The notes under the pieces: model-generated
Databases searched by the model: none
Seen by the model: the letters and a program-made list of their open reading frames with translations, nothing else
Told to the model about the DNA's origin: nothing
Part shown: positions 8,809 through 18,677 of the stretch, piece after piece
Layout of the letters: every line of letters begins with the position of its first letter
How positions within the stretch are numbered: the stretch's first letter is position 1
Program-made: the position numbers and the translations under genes
From: Verrucomicrobiota bacterium
GTDB taxonomy: Bacteria > Verrucomicrobiota > Verrucomicrobiia > Verrucomicrobiales > DEV007
Direction: 5' to 3'
Length of the DNA stretch: 64,000 nt
Assembly (NCBI GenBank): GCA_963205275.1
Contig: CAUJIH010000097.1
Coordinates: 56,186-120,185 of the forward strand

Positions 8809-10173
8809 TCACACGACTTCTGGCATGTTGATCTGGTCGATCAGTGTCTGGACCTCCTCTGCGCTCAACTCGTGATCCACGATCTGGCCGTCGAAATAAC
8901 TCTGATAGGCCGCCATATCGAAGTGTCCGTGTCCGCATAGGTTGAACAGAATTGTCTTGGGTGTGCCGGCGAAGTCGGCTTCGCGAGCTTCTCGGATCGC
9001 CACTCCGATCCCGTGCGTCGCCTCTGGAGCTGGGAGAATACCTTCGCTGCTCGCGAAAATGACACCGGCCTGGAAGCATTCAGTTTGTGGCAATGCCTGC
9101 GCTTCGATCAGTTGATTATGCAGGAGCTGACTCACGACGGCTCCTGCCCCATGGTAGCGAAGACCGCCTGCGTGAATGGGGTCCGGAACGAAGTTGTGTC
9201 CGAGTGTATACATGGGGATGAGAGGAGTCATTCCCACACTGTCGCCGAAATCGTAGCGGAAGACGCCACGAGTGAGCTTGGGACAAGAGGCTGGTTCTGC
9301 TGCGATACAGCGAATCTTTTTCCCTTCGGTCAGATTGTGTCGTAGGAAGGGGAAAGCGAGTCCTGCGAAATTGGAGCCTCCTCCGAACGGAGCAATCACG
9401 ATATCGGGGACATCACCCGCTTTCTCCATTTGGCGTTCGGCCTCCAGTCCGATGATCGTTTGATGCATGAGCACATGATTGAGAACGGAGCCGAGAGCAT
9501 ATTTGGTATCGTCTCGCTTTGCCGCTTGCTCGACCGCCTCGGAGATCGCGATTCCGAGACTACCCGGCGAATTCGGATCCTGTGCGAGGATACTGCGCCC
9601 GGCCTCCGTTTCAGTCGAGGGGCTGGCGATTACTTTCGCCCCCCAAGTATTCATCAGCAGCTTTCGGTAAGGCTTCTGTAGATAGCTGATTTTCACCATA
9701 TAAACTTCGCAGTCGATTCCGAAGTGACGACAGGCGAAGCTGAGAGCACTACCCCACTGACCTGCCCCGGTCTCGGTAGTGACTCGCCGGATTCCTTCCT
9801 GCTTGTTGTACCAAGCCTGGGGGATGGCCGTATTCGGCTTGTGCGATCCAGCGGGACTGATCCCTTCGTATTTGTAGTAGATGCGACAGCTCGTGCCGAG
9901 AGCTTTTTCGAACTCGTAGGCGCGATAAACTGGTGTCGGGCGCCACAGGGAAAATAGATCGCGCACTTCATCTGGAATATCGATCCAGCGATCTGTGCTC
10001 ACCTCTTGCTGAATCAGAGCTTCCGGGAACAGAGGGGCGAGCATATCCGGCGAGATTGGTTCCTTTGTACCGGGATGCAGGGGCAGACGTGGCTTGTTCG
10101 GCATGTCCGCGACGATATTGTACCAGCGCTCGGGGATTTCATCTTCGCTGAGGGTGATCTTGCGTTCTTTCAT
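8809..10173 (-). CDS. trpB2: TrpB2-type tryptophan synthase beta chain
   Basis: A PLP enzyme that joins indole and L-serine to make tryptophan. Counting from the ATG at 10173, it has MKERKITLSEDEIPERWYNI at the start, the PLP lysine K112 in PAGSHKPN, the ETGAGQWGSAL loop, the phosphate-binding FGGGSN, and FNLCGHGHFD near the end. The SHKPN and GQWG variants and the length of 454 residues mark the TrpB2 subgroup rather than canonical TrpB (about 400 residues, GAHKIN). TrpB2 enzymes usually work without a TrpA partner and may salvage indole. No trpA or other trp gene is in the window. The frame extends to 10215, but the extra N-terminal residues are hydrophobic and atypical. Confidence 0.93.
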   Translation of the reverse strand: MKERKITLSEDEIPERWYNIVADMPNKPRLPLHPGTKEPISPDMLAPLFPEALIQQEVSTDRWIDIPDEVRDLFSLWRPTPVYRAYEFEKALGTSCRIYYKYEGISPAGSHKPNTAIPQAWYNKQEGIRRVTTETGAGQWGSALSFACRHFGIDCEVYMVKISYLQKPYRKLLMNTWGAKVIASPSTETEAGRSILAQDPNSPGSLGIAISEAVEQAAKRDDTKYALGSVLNHVLMHQTIIGLEAERQMEKAGDVPDIVIAPFGGGSNFAGLAFPFLRHNLTEGKKIRCIAAEPASCPKLTRGVFRYDFGDSVGMTPLIPMYTLGHNFVPDPIHAGGLRYHGAGAVVSQLLHNQLIEAQALPQTECFQAGVIFASSEGILPAPEATHGIGVAIREAREADFAGTPKTILFNLCGHGHFDMAAYQSYFDGQIVDHELSAEEVQTLIDQINMPEVV

Positions 10174-10306
10174 AGAGAAGTAGAGATTGGAGGAACTCAA
10201 AAATAAGAGAATCAAAATTCCTCATTCCATCGTCTGCTGTTTTGGCTTTGGCAAGTTGAAGAAGCTTGGATGATGGGATTTAGATGAGAGCAGGTTTTTC
10301 TTCGTT

Positions 10307-12124
10307 CTAATCTCGATTGGCATCGTAAAAGATGCGAATATCCGCCTTTTGTTCCCCGATCAGTTCCTGTGCTCGCTTGAGAGCGTTGCGTGTGGATACA
10401 TTAGGATTTTGCGGATGGCTCAGAAAAACGTTTTCGCGTCCGATCGTCTCGACGGTTCCCGCGTTTTTTAATACGCGATACACATCTTTGTTCGCCCCAC
10501 TAATGATCACATGGCGGTCCTTCTCCCTCAGAAAGCGAAGCATCTCCTCTAGTGCGATCACGCTGGTGGCATCGAGGTGGCGTGCGTTCTTTAGTCGTAG
10601 GATGATGACTTTCAGATCAGGATCGAGAGCGGTTTTCTGAATCTGAGTCCGAAAAATCTCGGCTGCCCCAAAGAAGAGATCTCCTTCGACATGGACGATA
10701 GAGATCGCAGGGATGGGGCGACTGCGCTTTTCACCTGCTTCTCGGAGATCGCCTTTTTCTGAGAATTCGTATTCCACTAGATGAGGGCGGCTGGCGGCTC
10801 GCAGGTAGAGCATGATGGAAATTCCCACGCCGAGGAAGATCGCGACGTTCAGCGGAAGCAGCAGCGATGTGATGAAGGTGATCGTCAGAACGGCGGCATC
10901 AGCGGGAGTCGCTGCCAAGGAAATTCGAATGTAGCGGCGATTGATGACTACGAAGGAGACCCCGACGATGAGGGCGGCTAGAACGCATTTGGGGACGTAA
11001 ATCATGGTCTTGCCCAAAATGGGGAGGGCTGCGATACAGATCAGACCACTAAAAATGCTGGAAAGGCGCGAAACAGCTCCGCTGGAGAAATTCAGAGCTG
11101 AGCGCGTAAGTGAACCGGACACTGGCATCCCGACGACGCAGGAAGCTGCTATATTGGCGATTCCGGCACCGAACATATCCTGATTCACATCGGCTCGGTC
11201 TCCAACCTTGCTCGCCAGAGCTTTCGACATCACGGAATTTTCGAGGGCTGAAAGGAAAGCCAGCGAGAGAGCGATTCCGAACAATCGTCCGACATCAGAG
11301 AAGAATCCAGCGGGGCCGATTTTCGGAAGATGAGGTGCCAGATCGTTGATGGAGAAAGCAGAAAACGTAGCCAATTCCCATCCAAAATAGCGGTGGAGCA
11401 GGGCATAGACCCCTGACATCACCACCAGCACCAAGGCGAAAACCGGGAGCTTTCGAAATCGGAGGGTGAGAAAGAGCCACAGCCCGAATGTGATGATCGA
11501 GAGCAGCGGTGTTTTCCAACTCGTTTGTTCGATTCCATCGAAGGTGCTCAATAATATCGTGAAGAAAGTCTTCGGTCCCTCTGAATCCATCGCGGGTCTT
11601 GTATAGCCGAGGATGGAATCTAACTGATTGATAATAATGAGAACTGCGGCTCCTGTGATGTAGCCGACGATCACGGGACGGCTGACGTATTGCACGAATT
11701 CTCCGACTCGGAAGAGGGCGGCCAGAAGCAGAATGATTCCGGTGAATAGAACCAGCATCGGGAGATAGAACAGGCGATCTGCCTGAGAAAATGCCGCAAT
11801 TTGCGCGAAGAGGAGGAAGGCCGTGGCATTCGAAGGTCCGAGAATCGTATGGCGGGAACCTGCAAAGAATGGCGCAATCACAGCGGCGATCGCGCCTGAG
11901 ACGATGCCATACTGCAGCGGAAGTTCGGCGATAGTAGCGACTGCCATTCCCTGTGCGAAAGAGAGTAGCGCGACATTGAGGCCCGCAGCAGCATCGGTTC
12001 GGAGAGCTTGAAAGCGATATCCGTGGAATTCGTGGCGAAAGGGAAGTGGATCGATCGAATTTTCGCGGAGCGAATTACCGATGCCGGTGAGCGTGCGCTT
12101 CAGGAACCAGTTGAATTTCCTCAT
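10307..12124 (-). CDS. SulP-family anion transporter with STAS domain
   Basis: A multipass SLC26/SulP transporter, probably importing sulfate, bicarbonate or a carboxylate. The membrane part begins at LRTDAAAGLNVALLSFAQGM, with AGSRHTILGPSNATAF in the conserved early-helix region, and contains about 12-14 hydrophobic segments. The C-terminal STAS domain follows, from about residue 465 (SIVHVEGDLFFGAAE...VIILRLKNARHLDATSVIAL), with the conserved Asp-Ala-Thr-Ser site. The frame opens at 12220, but I prefer the ATG at 12124 (605 residues) because the extra stretch is polar and variable. Substrate cannot be told from sequence. It stands alone between trpB2 and a coiled-coil membrane protein gene. 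Confidence 0.88.
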   Translation of the reverse strand: MRKFNWFLKRTLTGIGNSLRENSIDPLPFRHEFHGYRFQALRTDAAAGLNVALLSFAQGMAVATIAELPLQYGIVSGAIAAVIAPFFAGSRHTILGPSNATAFLLFAQIAAFSQADRLFYLPMLVLFTGIILLLAALFRVGEFVQYVSRPVIVGYITGAAVLIIINQLDSILGYTRPAMDSEGPKTFFTILLSTFDGIEQTSWKTPLLSIITFGLWLFLTLRFRKLPVFALVLVVMSGVYALLHRYFGWELATFSAFSINDLAPHLPKIGPAGFFSDVGRLFGIALSLAFLSALENSVMSKALASKVGDRADVNQDMFGAGIANIAASCVVGMPVSGSLTRSALNFSSGAVSRLSSIFSGLICIAALPILGKTMIYVPKCVLAALIVGVSFVVINRRYIRISLAATPADAAVLTITFITSLLLPLNVAIFLGVGISIMLYLRAASRPHLVEYEFSEKGDLREAGEKRSRPIPAISIVHVEGDLFFGAAEIFRTQIQKTALDPDLKVIILRLKNARHLDATSVIALEEMLRFLREKDRHVIISGANKDVYRVLKNAGTVETIGRENVFLSHPQNPNVSTRNALKRAQELIGEQKADIRIFYDANRD

Positions 12125-12248
12125 TAAAAAAGAAGCGGGACGGGCACTGGAAAGGGGGGATTTTAGCTGATGGAACAGCGTTCTGAGCGGCGAGTGTGAA
12201 AATAGTAGGGTATTTAGCACGATTGAACTCTGATCCGCAGCATCCGCT

Positions 12249-13166
12249 TTACGGTTGGATTGGTTCGACTTTTGGTGGTTCGATACTCATAATCTTATCG
12301 TGAATTTTGAGAATTTCTTTCGACTTGTTAAAGAAATCCGCGACTTCGTCGGCAGACGCTTCACGCGCGTCCACAATGTGCTGCAGTTCGATCAAATACT
12401 GGTTCACGTCGAGTGAGATTTTCGCCATTTGTTTCTGAGCGCTCGCGTAGGCGGCGGCGGCAGATTTCCGGGCTTCAACCAGAGCATTGCGTCGCGCTTG
12501 GTTCTCGATGTAGGCGTCTCGTTCAGCACGGAGTTCCTTACCTTTAAAGATTTTCCGTCCGAGCGATGCCGTCTCACGCGGATCTACCTGATTCGTGGGG
12601 AGGCTCGCGAGTTGTTGGGAGAAATAGCGATCCAGTTCTCGGAACTCGTTCAGAGGTTTGCTGTATTGCTGGTGGAGCAGGGCCAGTCCGTTGATCACTG
12701 CGGTTAGTTTCGCGGCGTCCGTGCGATCAATCTTCTCGCCCGAGCGCAAGCGCCCCTCGATCTGACCGATGTATTCTAGAGTAGAACGGCTATCGTAGAT
12801 GATTTCGTTCATCTGCGCATAGGTGCGCTGGAGTTGATCCGCATGGTCTTTTTTCAACTGCTCTACCTGCGTTGTCCATTCCTGCACGATTCTCTCTTTT
12901 TCCGCCTGTTTGTCTGCGAGTTGTGAGGACAGTTCGGCACTTTTATTTTCTAGGTCGTTGACCAGAGATGTGAAGGTCTTCGTCTGCTGTTCTAGGTCGA
13001 GCACCTTTGCCTGCTCATCACTCCACAGCTTTCCGAGAACGACCGCTCCACCCAGAGCAACAAGCAGCAAGAGGGATAGGAGGACGATAGCGACTGTTTT
13101 TCCTGTGCTGGAGGAACCATAGCCGTACGCTGCTAGTGGATCCTCCTGATCATGATCGATACTCAT
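12249..13166 (-). CDS. membrane-anchored coiled-coil protein, unknown function
   Basis: I do not recognise this 305-residue protein. A short cytosolic N-terminus (MSIDHDQEDPLAAYGYG) is followed by one strong transmembrane helix at about residues 24-46 and then a long charged alpha-helical region. Heptad-like coiled coil runs from about 55 to 120 (DLEQQTKTFTSLVNDLENK and onward), and more helices run to a proline-rich end (EPPKVEPIQP). The predicted topology is a single-pass protein with a large helical periplasmic domain. It could be an envelope spacer, a secretion accessory or a scaffold protein, but nothing nearby decides this. Confidence 0.6.
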   Translation of the reverse strand: MSIDHDQEDPLAAYGYGSSSTGKTVAIVLLSLLLLVALGGAVVLGKLWSDEQAKVLDLEQQTKTFTSLVNDLENKSAELSSQLADKQAEKERIVQEWTTQVEQLKKDHADQLQRTYAQMNEIIYDSRSTLEYIGQIEGRLRSGEKIDRTDAAKLTAVINGLALLHQQYSKPLNEFRELDRYFSQQLASLPTNQVDPRETASLGRKIFKGKELRAERDAYIENQARRNALVEARKSAAAAYASAQKQMAKISLDVNQYLIELQHIVDAREASADEVADFFNKSKEILKIHDKIMSIEPPKVEPIQP

Positions 13167-13331
13167 CCCTAAGCGTACGATCTTTTTAGAAGAATGCCAA
13201 AGACGGAGTGAATCTTTATGTCTCGTCAGCAGAATTAGAGTTCTGCCGGAGGGACGATAAAAACTGAGGCTCTTGAGGCTTTTGTGAAATTACGCTTTAA
13301 TGGATCGTGCGTATGGAGCATCGCTTCACAT

Positions 13332-14801
13332 TTATTTGCCTTCCTTCAATTCCTTTACCAGATCATCGATCACTTTCACGATCTTCGGTGATGAGTCTCC
13401 GGCGAGATAGCTCCAGCGGGCTGGCCACGTTTCGTAGCCTCCCATGGAGAACTGTCCGGGCGTGGGAATATAGCCGTGGAAAGAGTTTGCCAGAGAGATC
13501 ACGGAGCAGTCGGGATGGAGCTTTTTGACTTCCAGACCGATTTCGGCAAATACTTCGCCGGGAATCGCAGCGATCTGAATGTCTCCGATCCGAAAGACCT
13601 GGATAGGGGCAGAGACTTCTTCCGGAAACTTGTCCAGCAGGGTCGCCTCGCGGGCATAGACCTGTTCCAGCGTTGTGAGTTGTGGTAGATCGCGGGATTC
13701 CGCCATGATCTTTTCGGCACGAGTCAGATCCTCGGCAGTCGGTCGGCGCACGCTCAGCGTTAACTCGCGCTGGCGAGCACTGAGACTAGCTTGGTCGTGC
13801 CATTCAATCTTCGCGAAAGCCTTCGTGACTTCGTCTGCCAAGTCTGTGCCGACGATGGTCACCTGCTCGAATGGTTTTTGCTTTTCTCGCTTGTGGAAGA
13901 CGTCGACGTTATTGATGTCTCCGCTCGTGCCATTTGCCATGATGGGGACAAAGGGGGGATCGCTTGGCTTCGGCGACAGTCGATCGGTGAGTGCTCGGGC
14001 GAAGGCTCCGTAGTAATCCGCTGAGATGAAGGTAGCGTCGAATCCGCCGACATAGTGGAGTCCATAGCTGGCATGGAGGGCGATCAGGCGGCCTTCCATG
14101 GAACGGACGGCGAGAAAGCGTACTTCTGGATCGGTGGGGCCGGCGGCTTTGATGACATTGGGATTTCCGACACCTGGATTCATCTTGACCTGATCGGTAG
14201 TGACCCCGAGGGGCGTCGGCGGGACGGTGCCTTCTTTCATGAGATAGCGCCGATTGAAGACATGCTGCGGCACTCGTCCGATGCCCCAGCCGATTTGAGC
14301 GGGTTCGAGATTATGCGCGGCACAGCGGACCGCGTCGACGATGCGACTGACGACGAACTGCTGGTAATCAGGGTCGGGTTCGCTTTGCCCCACGGGTTCC
14401 ATGGTCCCGCAGTAGTGGGAGTGCGTCACAGACATCATTTGATTCGTCACCGGAATTGCGACGGTTTCTTCGATCTGCTTTTTCGCCTGATCGAACAATT
14501 TGCGCCCGATCACGCAGCTATCGACGACGACGATGGCGAGCTTCGTCTGGCCATCGTCCAGGACGAGAGCGCGGACGTGCTGGGGATCGTGAATGAAGGT
14601 GGCGTGGCGATCCTGAAGGTATCCGTTCATGGACGAGCCCAGAGGAGGTGTCACGTCGCTGATGGCGGCTCCAGCGCGGAAGTTCGCTGCTGGCGGCGGA
14701 TTTTCAGCCCAGGTGGGCCATATCAGGAAAATGCCAAAGAGAAGAGCGAGAGAGAGCTGCGTGAAAGTTCGGAGAGGATGGGCGGTAGCGTGTGTAGTCA
14801 T
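13332..14801 (-). CDS. secreted neutral/alkaline ceramidase-like hydrolase
   Basis: A 489-residue exported protein: an N-terminal signal segment (LALLFGIFLIWPTWA) is followed by RAGAAISDVTPPLGSSMNGY, the usual opening of the neutral ceramidase superfamily. The metal-binding histidines are in MSVTHSHYCGTM, and NGTSGDIN matches the conserved segment of the fold. The C-terminal part (IAAIPGEVFAEIG, NSFHGYIPT) also fits. True ceramidases cleave N-acyl sphingosine; Planctomycetes and Verrucomicrobia carry many paralogues of unknown substrate, so the reaction is not certain. The protein is shorter than characterised ceramidases (about 650-700), lacking much of the C-terminal immunoglobulin-like domain. 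Confidence 0.75.
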   Translation of the reverse strand: MTTHATAHPLRTFTQLSLALLFGIFLIWPTWAENPPPAANFRAGAAISDVTPPLGSSMNGYLQDRHATFIHDPQHVRALVLDDGQTKLAIVVVDSCVIGRKLFDQAKKQIEETVAIPVTNQMMSVTHSHYCGTMEPVGQSEPDPDYQQFVVSRIVDAVRCAAHNLEPAQIGWGIGRVPQHVFNRRYLMKEGTVPPTPLGVTTDQVKMNPGVGNPNVIKAAGPTDPEVRFLAVRSMEGRLIALHASYGLHYVGGFDATFISADYYGAFARALTDRLSPKPSDPPFVPIMANGTSGDINNVDVFHKREKQKPFEQVTIVGTDLADEVTKAFAKIEWHDQASLSARQRELTLSVRRPTAEDLTRAEKIMAESRDLPQLTTLEQVYAREATLLDKFPEEVSAPIQVFRIGDIQIAAIPGEVFAEIGLEVKKLHPDCSVISLANSFHGYIPTPGQFSMGGYETWPARWSYLAGDSSPKIVKVIDDLVKELKEGK

Positions 14802-14937
14802 GATCGATGGTCAGGATCGGGATCACTCTGAATGATCCAAGAGGCTCGCGTCAAGCACGCGATTCGGGGAGGGGTCCGATAGGTTTCGATAGATTCCCTT
14901 AGACTTCGGTGCGACTCCTCACACTCTACAGCGGGAC

Positions 14938-16113
14938 TTACCACGCAGCCTGATATACTTTCTCCAGTGCAGCGGCGTCCACAGGTATCGGATTAAATTG
15001 TGCTGTCCACTGCTTTGCAGCTTCGGCGGCGAGCAGGGGAATCTGGGATCTTTCCACACCTAATTCGCGCAAGGATTGGTCCATCCCACAAAGCCGAAGA
15101 TGCTCGCGGACTCGATCAGCGAGAGGGATGTGCGAGCTAAATAGACGATATGTTGCTCCTGCAGTAGGATCGGACTGATTAAACTCGATAACATGGGGGA
15201 GCATGACGCCGACAGCGAGTCCGTGGACGATATTGTAATGGGCGGTCAAGGGATTCGCACAGGAATGGGCGATCCCGATCATGGAATTCTCGATAGCCAC
15301 CCCGGCGAATGCAGCGCCGATCTGCATGGCAGAGCGAGCTTCCAGATCGCTCCCCGATTCGGTGACAATCGGGAATCCGGAATCCAAGAGTCGCCATGCC
15401 GCGTAGGAATAGGCCAGAGAGACATCATTTCTCTTCGTACAGACGGCAGATTCCAGAGCGTGGGCGATGGCGTCGATACCAGTGTGTGCCGTCACTGAAT
15501 GGGGCATGGTGATGGTCAGCTCTGGATCGAGGATTGTGGTCGCTGCGGCGCATTTCGGATCGCCACAGGCCATTTTGGCGTGAGTTTTTGCATCGGAGAT
15601 CAGGGCGAAGCTCTGACATTCGCTACCCGTTCCCGCAGTGGTGGGCACGGCGATGAAGGGCAGCATTCGGTGTGTCGCCTTTCCGATTCCCCAGTAATCC
15701 TGCATACGCCCGCCGTTCGTGAGGAGGAAGTTGCATCCTTTGGCCGTATCGAGACTGGAGCCACCGCCGAGTCCGATGATGACATTGATCCCTTCCGCTT
15801 CGGCGAATGCTGCGCAACGTTCCACGTCTTCTGTCGTAGGATTTTCCCTCACTTCTGCAAAGGTGGAGCAGGCGATCCCATGCTGTCTGAGAGAATCGAA
15901 AGCTTTGTCAGCTAAGCCCGCATTGGCGATGCCCGGATCTGTTACCAGAAGGGCGTGGGTGCCTTCGAGGAGAGAGACCTCTAGTCCGAGTTCAGCGAGC
16001 CTGCCCGGTCCAAAGATAACCTTGTCTCCTGCGCAATCGCGAAAGTCGAGAACCCAGTCAGGCAGGTCGAGTCCCTGGCAGATGGTATGGACGGTGAGAG
16101 AATCAGATGGCAT
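14938..16113 (-). CDS. iron-containing (group III) alcohol dehydrogenase
   Basis: An NAD(P)-dependent metal alcohol dehydrogenase of 391 residues. It shows the nucleotide-binding GLGGGSSLDTAKG, the PTTAGTGSE loop, the metal ligands in HTGIDAIAHALES and GIAHSCANPLTAHYNIVHG, and the usual helical C-terminus. It follows the aldehyde dehydrogenase gene by 20 bp on the same strand, so the pair is probably co-transcribed. Together they could interconvert an acyl or carboxyl group, an aldehyde and an alcohol. Substrate is unknown; butanol, lactaldehyde and phosphonate-related members all share these motifs. Confidence 0.9.
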   Translation of the reverse strand: MPSDSLTVHTICQGLDLPDWVLDFRDCAGDKVIFGPGRLAELGLEVSLLEGTHALLVTDPGIANAGLADKAFDSLRQHGIACSTFAEVRENPTTEDVERCAAFAEAEGINVIIGLGGGSSLDTAKGCNFLLTNGGRMQDYWGIGKATHRMLPFIAVPTTAGTGSECQSFALISDAKTHAKMACGDPKCAAATTILDPELTITMPHSVTAHTGIDAIAHALESAVCTKRNDVSLAYSYAAWRLLDSGFPIVTESGSDLEARSAMQIGAAFAGVAIENSMIGIAHSCANPLTAHYNIVHGLAVGVMLPHVIEFNQSDPTAGATYRLFSSHIPLADRVREHLRLCGMDQSLRELGVERSQIPLLAAEAAKQWTAQFNPIPVDAAALEKVYQAAW

Positions 16114-16134
16114 CGAAGGTGGGGAAAGAAGGAA

Positions 16135-17574
16135 TCACGCGCTCTGAGCGATCTGGAAGGAGCGGCGTGTGTAGAGGAACTCGAAGAGGTTACCCTCGTG
16201 CGGTTGGTCCCATTTGATCCGATTCGTGGGAATATTGCCGATGTTTAGTCTGTCGATCTCGGAGTTGTCGAAAAGCTGTGTGATCCAGTTTTGATCGTTA
16301 GTGACGGCAGTCACGACCAGAGAATAACCGATTCGGTCGAGCATTTCCTCCTGTGGACATTCTACGACGCTGGCAAAGGGGAATAGGAACTCTCGGATGG
16401 CCAGTTCCTGATCGAACGAATTCACTCGGACGAGTGTGGGCTGAAGGTAGTTCATGCCGTCGCGCTGTTGGAAGCGTTCGCCTGCGCGGAATTCGGCGGT
16501 AACATCGACGGCACCGCCGGCGGCGAGTCCTGTCTCAATCGCTTCATTGATCCATTCAGCGAATTTCGGATTGGCGAAACCGGAGAGCCTTGCCTCTGGA
16601 TCATCCTGAGCAGAGGGACGGATTTGGGCGAGCTTTTCAGCCACGGCACGGGCGATTTCATCGCCGTAACGCGGAACGACTACGGTGGATGTGCAGATAC
16701 AGCTTCGCCCAGAGTTCGCTGAGATCGATTCGACAATGCTATCGACGTATCGTGGCCAGTTGTCGATTTCATCCTCGCCGATGAGAAACTTCGAATAACC
16801 TGTGCCGTGGACCTCCACGCGCTCATCGTTCGCATATTGCTTCACGGTAGAGTCGTCGCCGAAGAGCATTACTCGACCGGCTCGGCGGATGATGGTGCTG
16901 GAGCCGTCGTGTTGGGTGGGGTAGAGACTGAACGCTTCCGATGGACATCCCGCCTTCAGGAAGGCCTGAATGATGCGCCAAGGTGTCCAAGGTTCTTCTC
17001 GTCCGGGCTTGAGCAGGACGGGGATTTTCATCGCGATCGCAGGTATCCAAAGGGCGTTCACGGCGGGGGAGTTGCTGGGCAGAATGACAGCCAGTTCATT
17101 GGTAGTCGGAGAAAAGCTAACCGGGACTCCGTTTTGCTCTCCGTAGCCTCTGTCGAGAACTTCCCAGTCGAGTCCACGGCTGAGTCCGCGAAAAATGCTA
17201 TCGATATCCGCGAAGACGGAGGCGAGTCGCTTCATGTTCATCTGGATCAGCGAATGAGGCAATCCGCTGGTCGCAGCGAGGGAGAGCACGTAATCGTCGG
17301 GAGTCTGCATCGCCCCGTCGATTCCGATGGGAAGTGTATCGTGGAGGAAAATCTCGCCCGCCTTCTTTGTTATTTCTGCCAGATCGGCACAGGAAAATCG
17401 CTTCAGAGCGTCCCGTGCCTCACTCATATGGCGCATGTCATAGCGGATCATGTCAGCGCAGGCGAAACTGATCTCGGCGGCGGCTTCATCTAAGCCGAGG
17501 CGGTTCACTGTCTGGACGTCAAGAGAGCGATGAACACGGCCCTGGCGAAGGATGGGAATATGGGGAGCACTCAT
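16135..17574 (-). CDS. aldehyde dehydrogenase-superfamily protein, possibly acylating
   Basis: A 479-residue ALDH-fold enzyme. The catalytic cysteine lies in SANSGRSCICTST, and the cofactor region includes LAVILPSNSPAVNALW and PVLLKPGREEPWTPW. Where ordinary ALDHs have an ELGG segment with the general-base Glu, this protein has EVHGTGYSKFLIGEDE, so that Glu is absent. Loss of this Glu is typical of acylating, CoA-dependent aldehyde dehydrogenases such as EutE, PduP and AdhE. The partner gene 20 bp downstream is an iron alcohol dehydrogenase, a combination that would reduce an acyl-CoA to an alcohol or run the reverse. The N-terminal 130 residues are unusual. I chose the ATG at 17574; the frame extends to 17616. 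Confidence 0.75.
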   Translation of the reverse strand: MSAPHIPILRQGRVHRSLDVQTVNRLGLDEAAAEISFACADMIRYDMRHMSEARDALKRFSCADLAEITKKAGEIFLHDTLPIGIDGAMQTPDDYVLSLAATSGLPHSLIQMNMKRLASVFADIDSIFRGLSRGLDWEVLDRGYGEQNGVPVSFSPTTNELAVILPSNSPAVNALWIPAIAMKIPVLLKPGREEPWTPWRIIQAFLKAGCPSEAFSLYPTQHDGSSTIIRRAGRVMLFGDDSTVKQYANDERVEVHGTGYSKFLIGEDEIDNWPRYVDSIVESISANSGRSCICTSTVVVPRYGDEIARAVAEKLAQIRPSAQDDPEARLSGFANPKFAEWINEAIETGLAAGGAVDVTAEFRAGERFQQRDGMNYLQPTLVRVNSFDQELAIREFLFPFASVVECPQEEMLDRIGYSLVVTAVTNDQNWITQLFDNSEIDRLNIGNIPTNRIKWDQPHEGNLFEFLYTRRSFQIAQSA

Positions 17575-17775
17575 GGGAGATACGGCCTCAGTAAGAAAAG
17601 GTCTGACGGAACCCAATCCGATTCGGCTTGGTTTTCAATCGAAATCTCGAATGATCGGAGCCGTATTGACGCGAGATGCGAAAAGCTAGCGAAGGCAATC
17701 AGAGTTGACTCTGGGATCGGATCTTGTTAGGTGACAGGATCAAATTTCCTTCTATCGCTGAATGAATCAGACTAA

Positions 17776-18660
17776 ATGAAATCCTGGTTTTTGGCTGCCC
17801 GCCCCAAGACCTTGCCTGCGGGGATCGTCCCGGTGTGGGTGGGGTCTATGCCCTTGCTCGTGGACGGAGACCCGACGACAGGCTCGTGGATGCTGTTCAG
17901 CTTCACATTACTGGGTTGTATTCTGATCCAGATCGCGACGAATCTCTTCAATGATGCGATCGACCATCAGAAGGGAGCGGATACGTCGGAGCGATTGGGG
18001 CCGCGCCGCGCCACGGCCTCGGGATGGCTGCGTCCGCAGACGGTGATGATGGGGGCTTTCTTGACGTCGATGCTCGCCGTGGTGGTGTCTGTGCCGCTCG
18101 TGGTTGAGAGGGGATGGCCGATTGCGCTCATCGGTGTGGTGTCGCTCTTGCTCGCCTACGGATACACCGGCGGTCCTTGGCCGCTGGCTTATCGGGGGAT
18201 GGGGGAACTGTTCGTGATCGTGTTTTTCGGCTTTGTTGCGGTTTCCGGGTCCTGGTTCGTCCAGTCGGGAGAGTGGGGAGGAGCGGAGACGCTGCGCCTA
18301 GGGCTTCAGTGCGGCTTGTATTCGGCAGCTTTGATCGCGGTCAACAATTTGCGCGACATCGAGGAAGATACGAGATCGGGAAAGCGAACCCTCGCCGTGC
18401 GTTTTGGTGTCGGTTTTGCCCGATTCGAGATCCTCGTGTATTGCCTTTTGCCCGTATTGCTGTGGTATCTGGTGCCCTCGGCAGCGGGAGAAAGTCAATG
18501 GGTTCGGCTGTTGCCTTTACCTCTGGGGCTGATCGTGAGCGCGTGCGTCCTGCGCTATTCACCCGGATCGGTGTACAATCGGATTTTGGCGCTCACTGCT
18601 CTGCAATTGCTGGTTTTCGGCATTGCGGCGACCATTGGCGCACGCATGGCTGCGGTCTGA
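17776..18660 (+). CDS. menA: 1,4-dihydroxy-2-naphthoate polyprenyltransferase
   Basis: MenA is an integral membrane UbiA-family enzyme that attaches the polyprenyl tail to dihydroxynaphthoate in menaquinone synthesis. The 294-residue protein starts KSWFLAARPKTLPAGIVPVW and has the two Asp-rich sites NLFNDAIDHQKGAD and NNLRDIEEDTRSGKRTLAVR, with 8-9 hydrophobic helices. It opens a three-gene plus-strand run with menC (17 bp later) and menE (26 bp later). The earlier genes menF, menD, menH and menB are not in this window. Confidence 0.95.
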   Translation: MKSWFLAARPKTLPAGIVPVWVGSMPLLVDGDPTTGSWMLFSFTLLGCILIQIATNLFNDAIDHQKGADTSERLGPRRATASGWLRPQTVMMGAFLTSMLAVVVSVPLVVERGWPIALIGVVSLLLAYGYTGGPWPLAYRGMGELFVIVFFGFVAVSGSWFVQSGEWGGAETLRLGLQCGLYSAALIAVNNLRDIEEDTRSGKRTLAVRFGVGFARFEILVYCLLPVLLWYLVPSAAGESQWVRLLPLPLGLIVSACVLRYSPGSVYNRILALTALQLLVFGIAATIGARMAAV

Positions 18661-18677
18661 AGCACTGCCTCTGAAGC

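Noticed and set aside
14055..14831. A 258-codon plus-strand frame inside the ceramidase-like gene
   Set aside because: Antisense shadow of a well-supported secreted enzyme; no motif.
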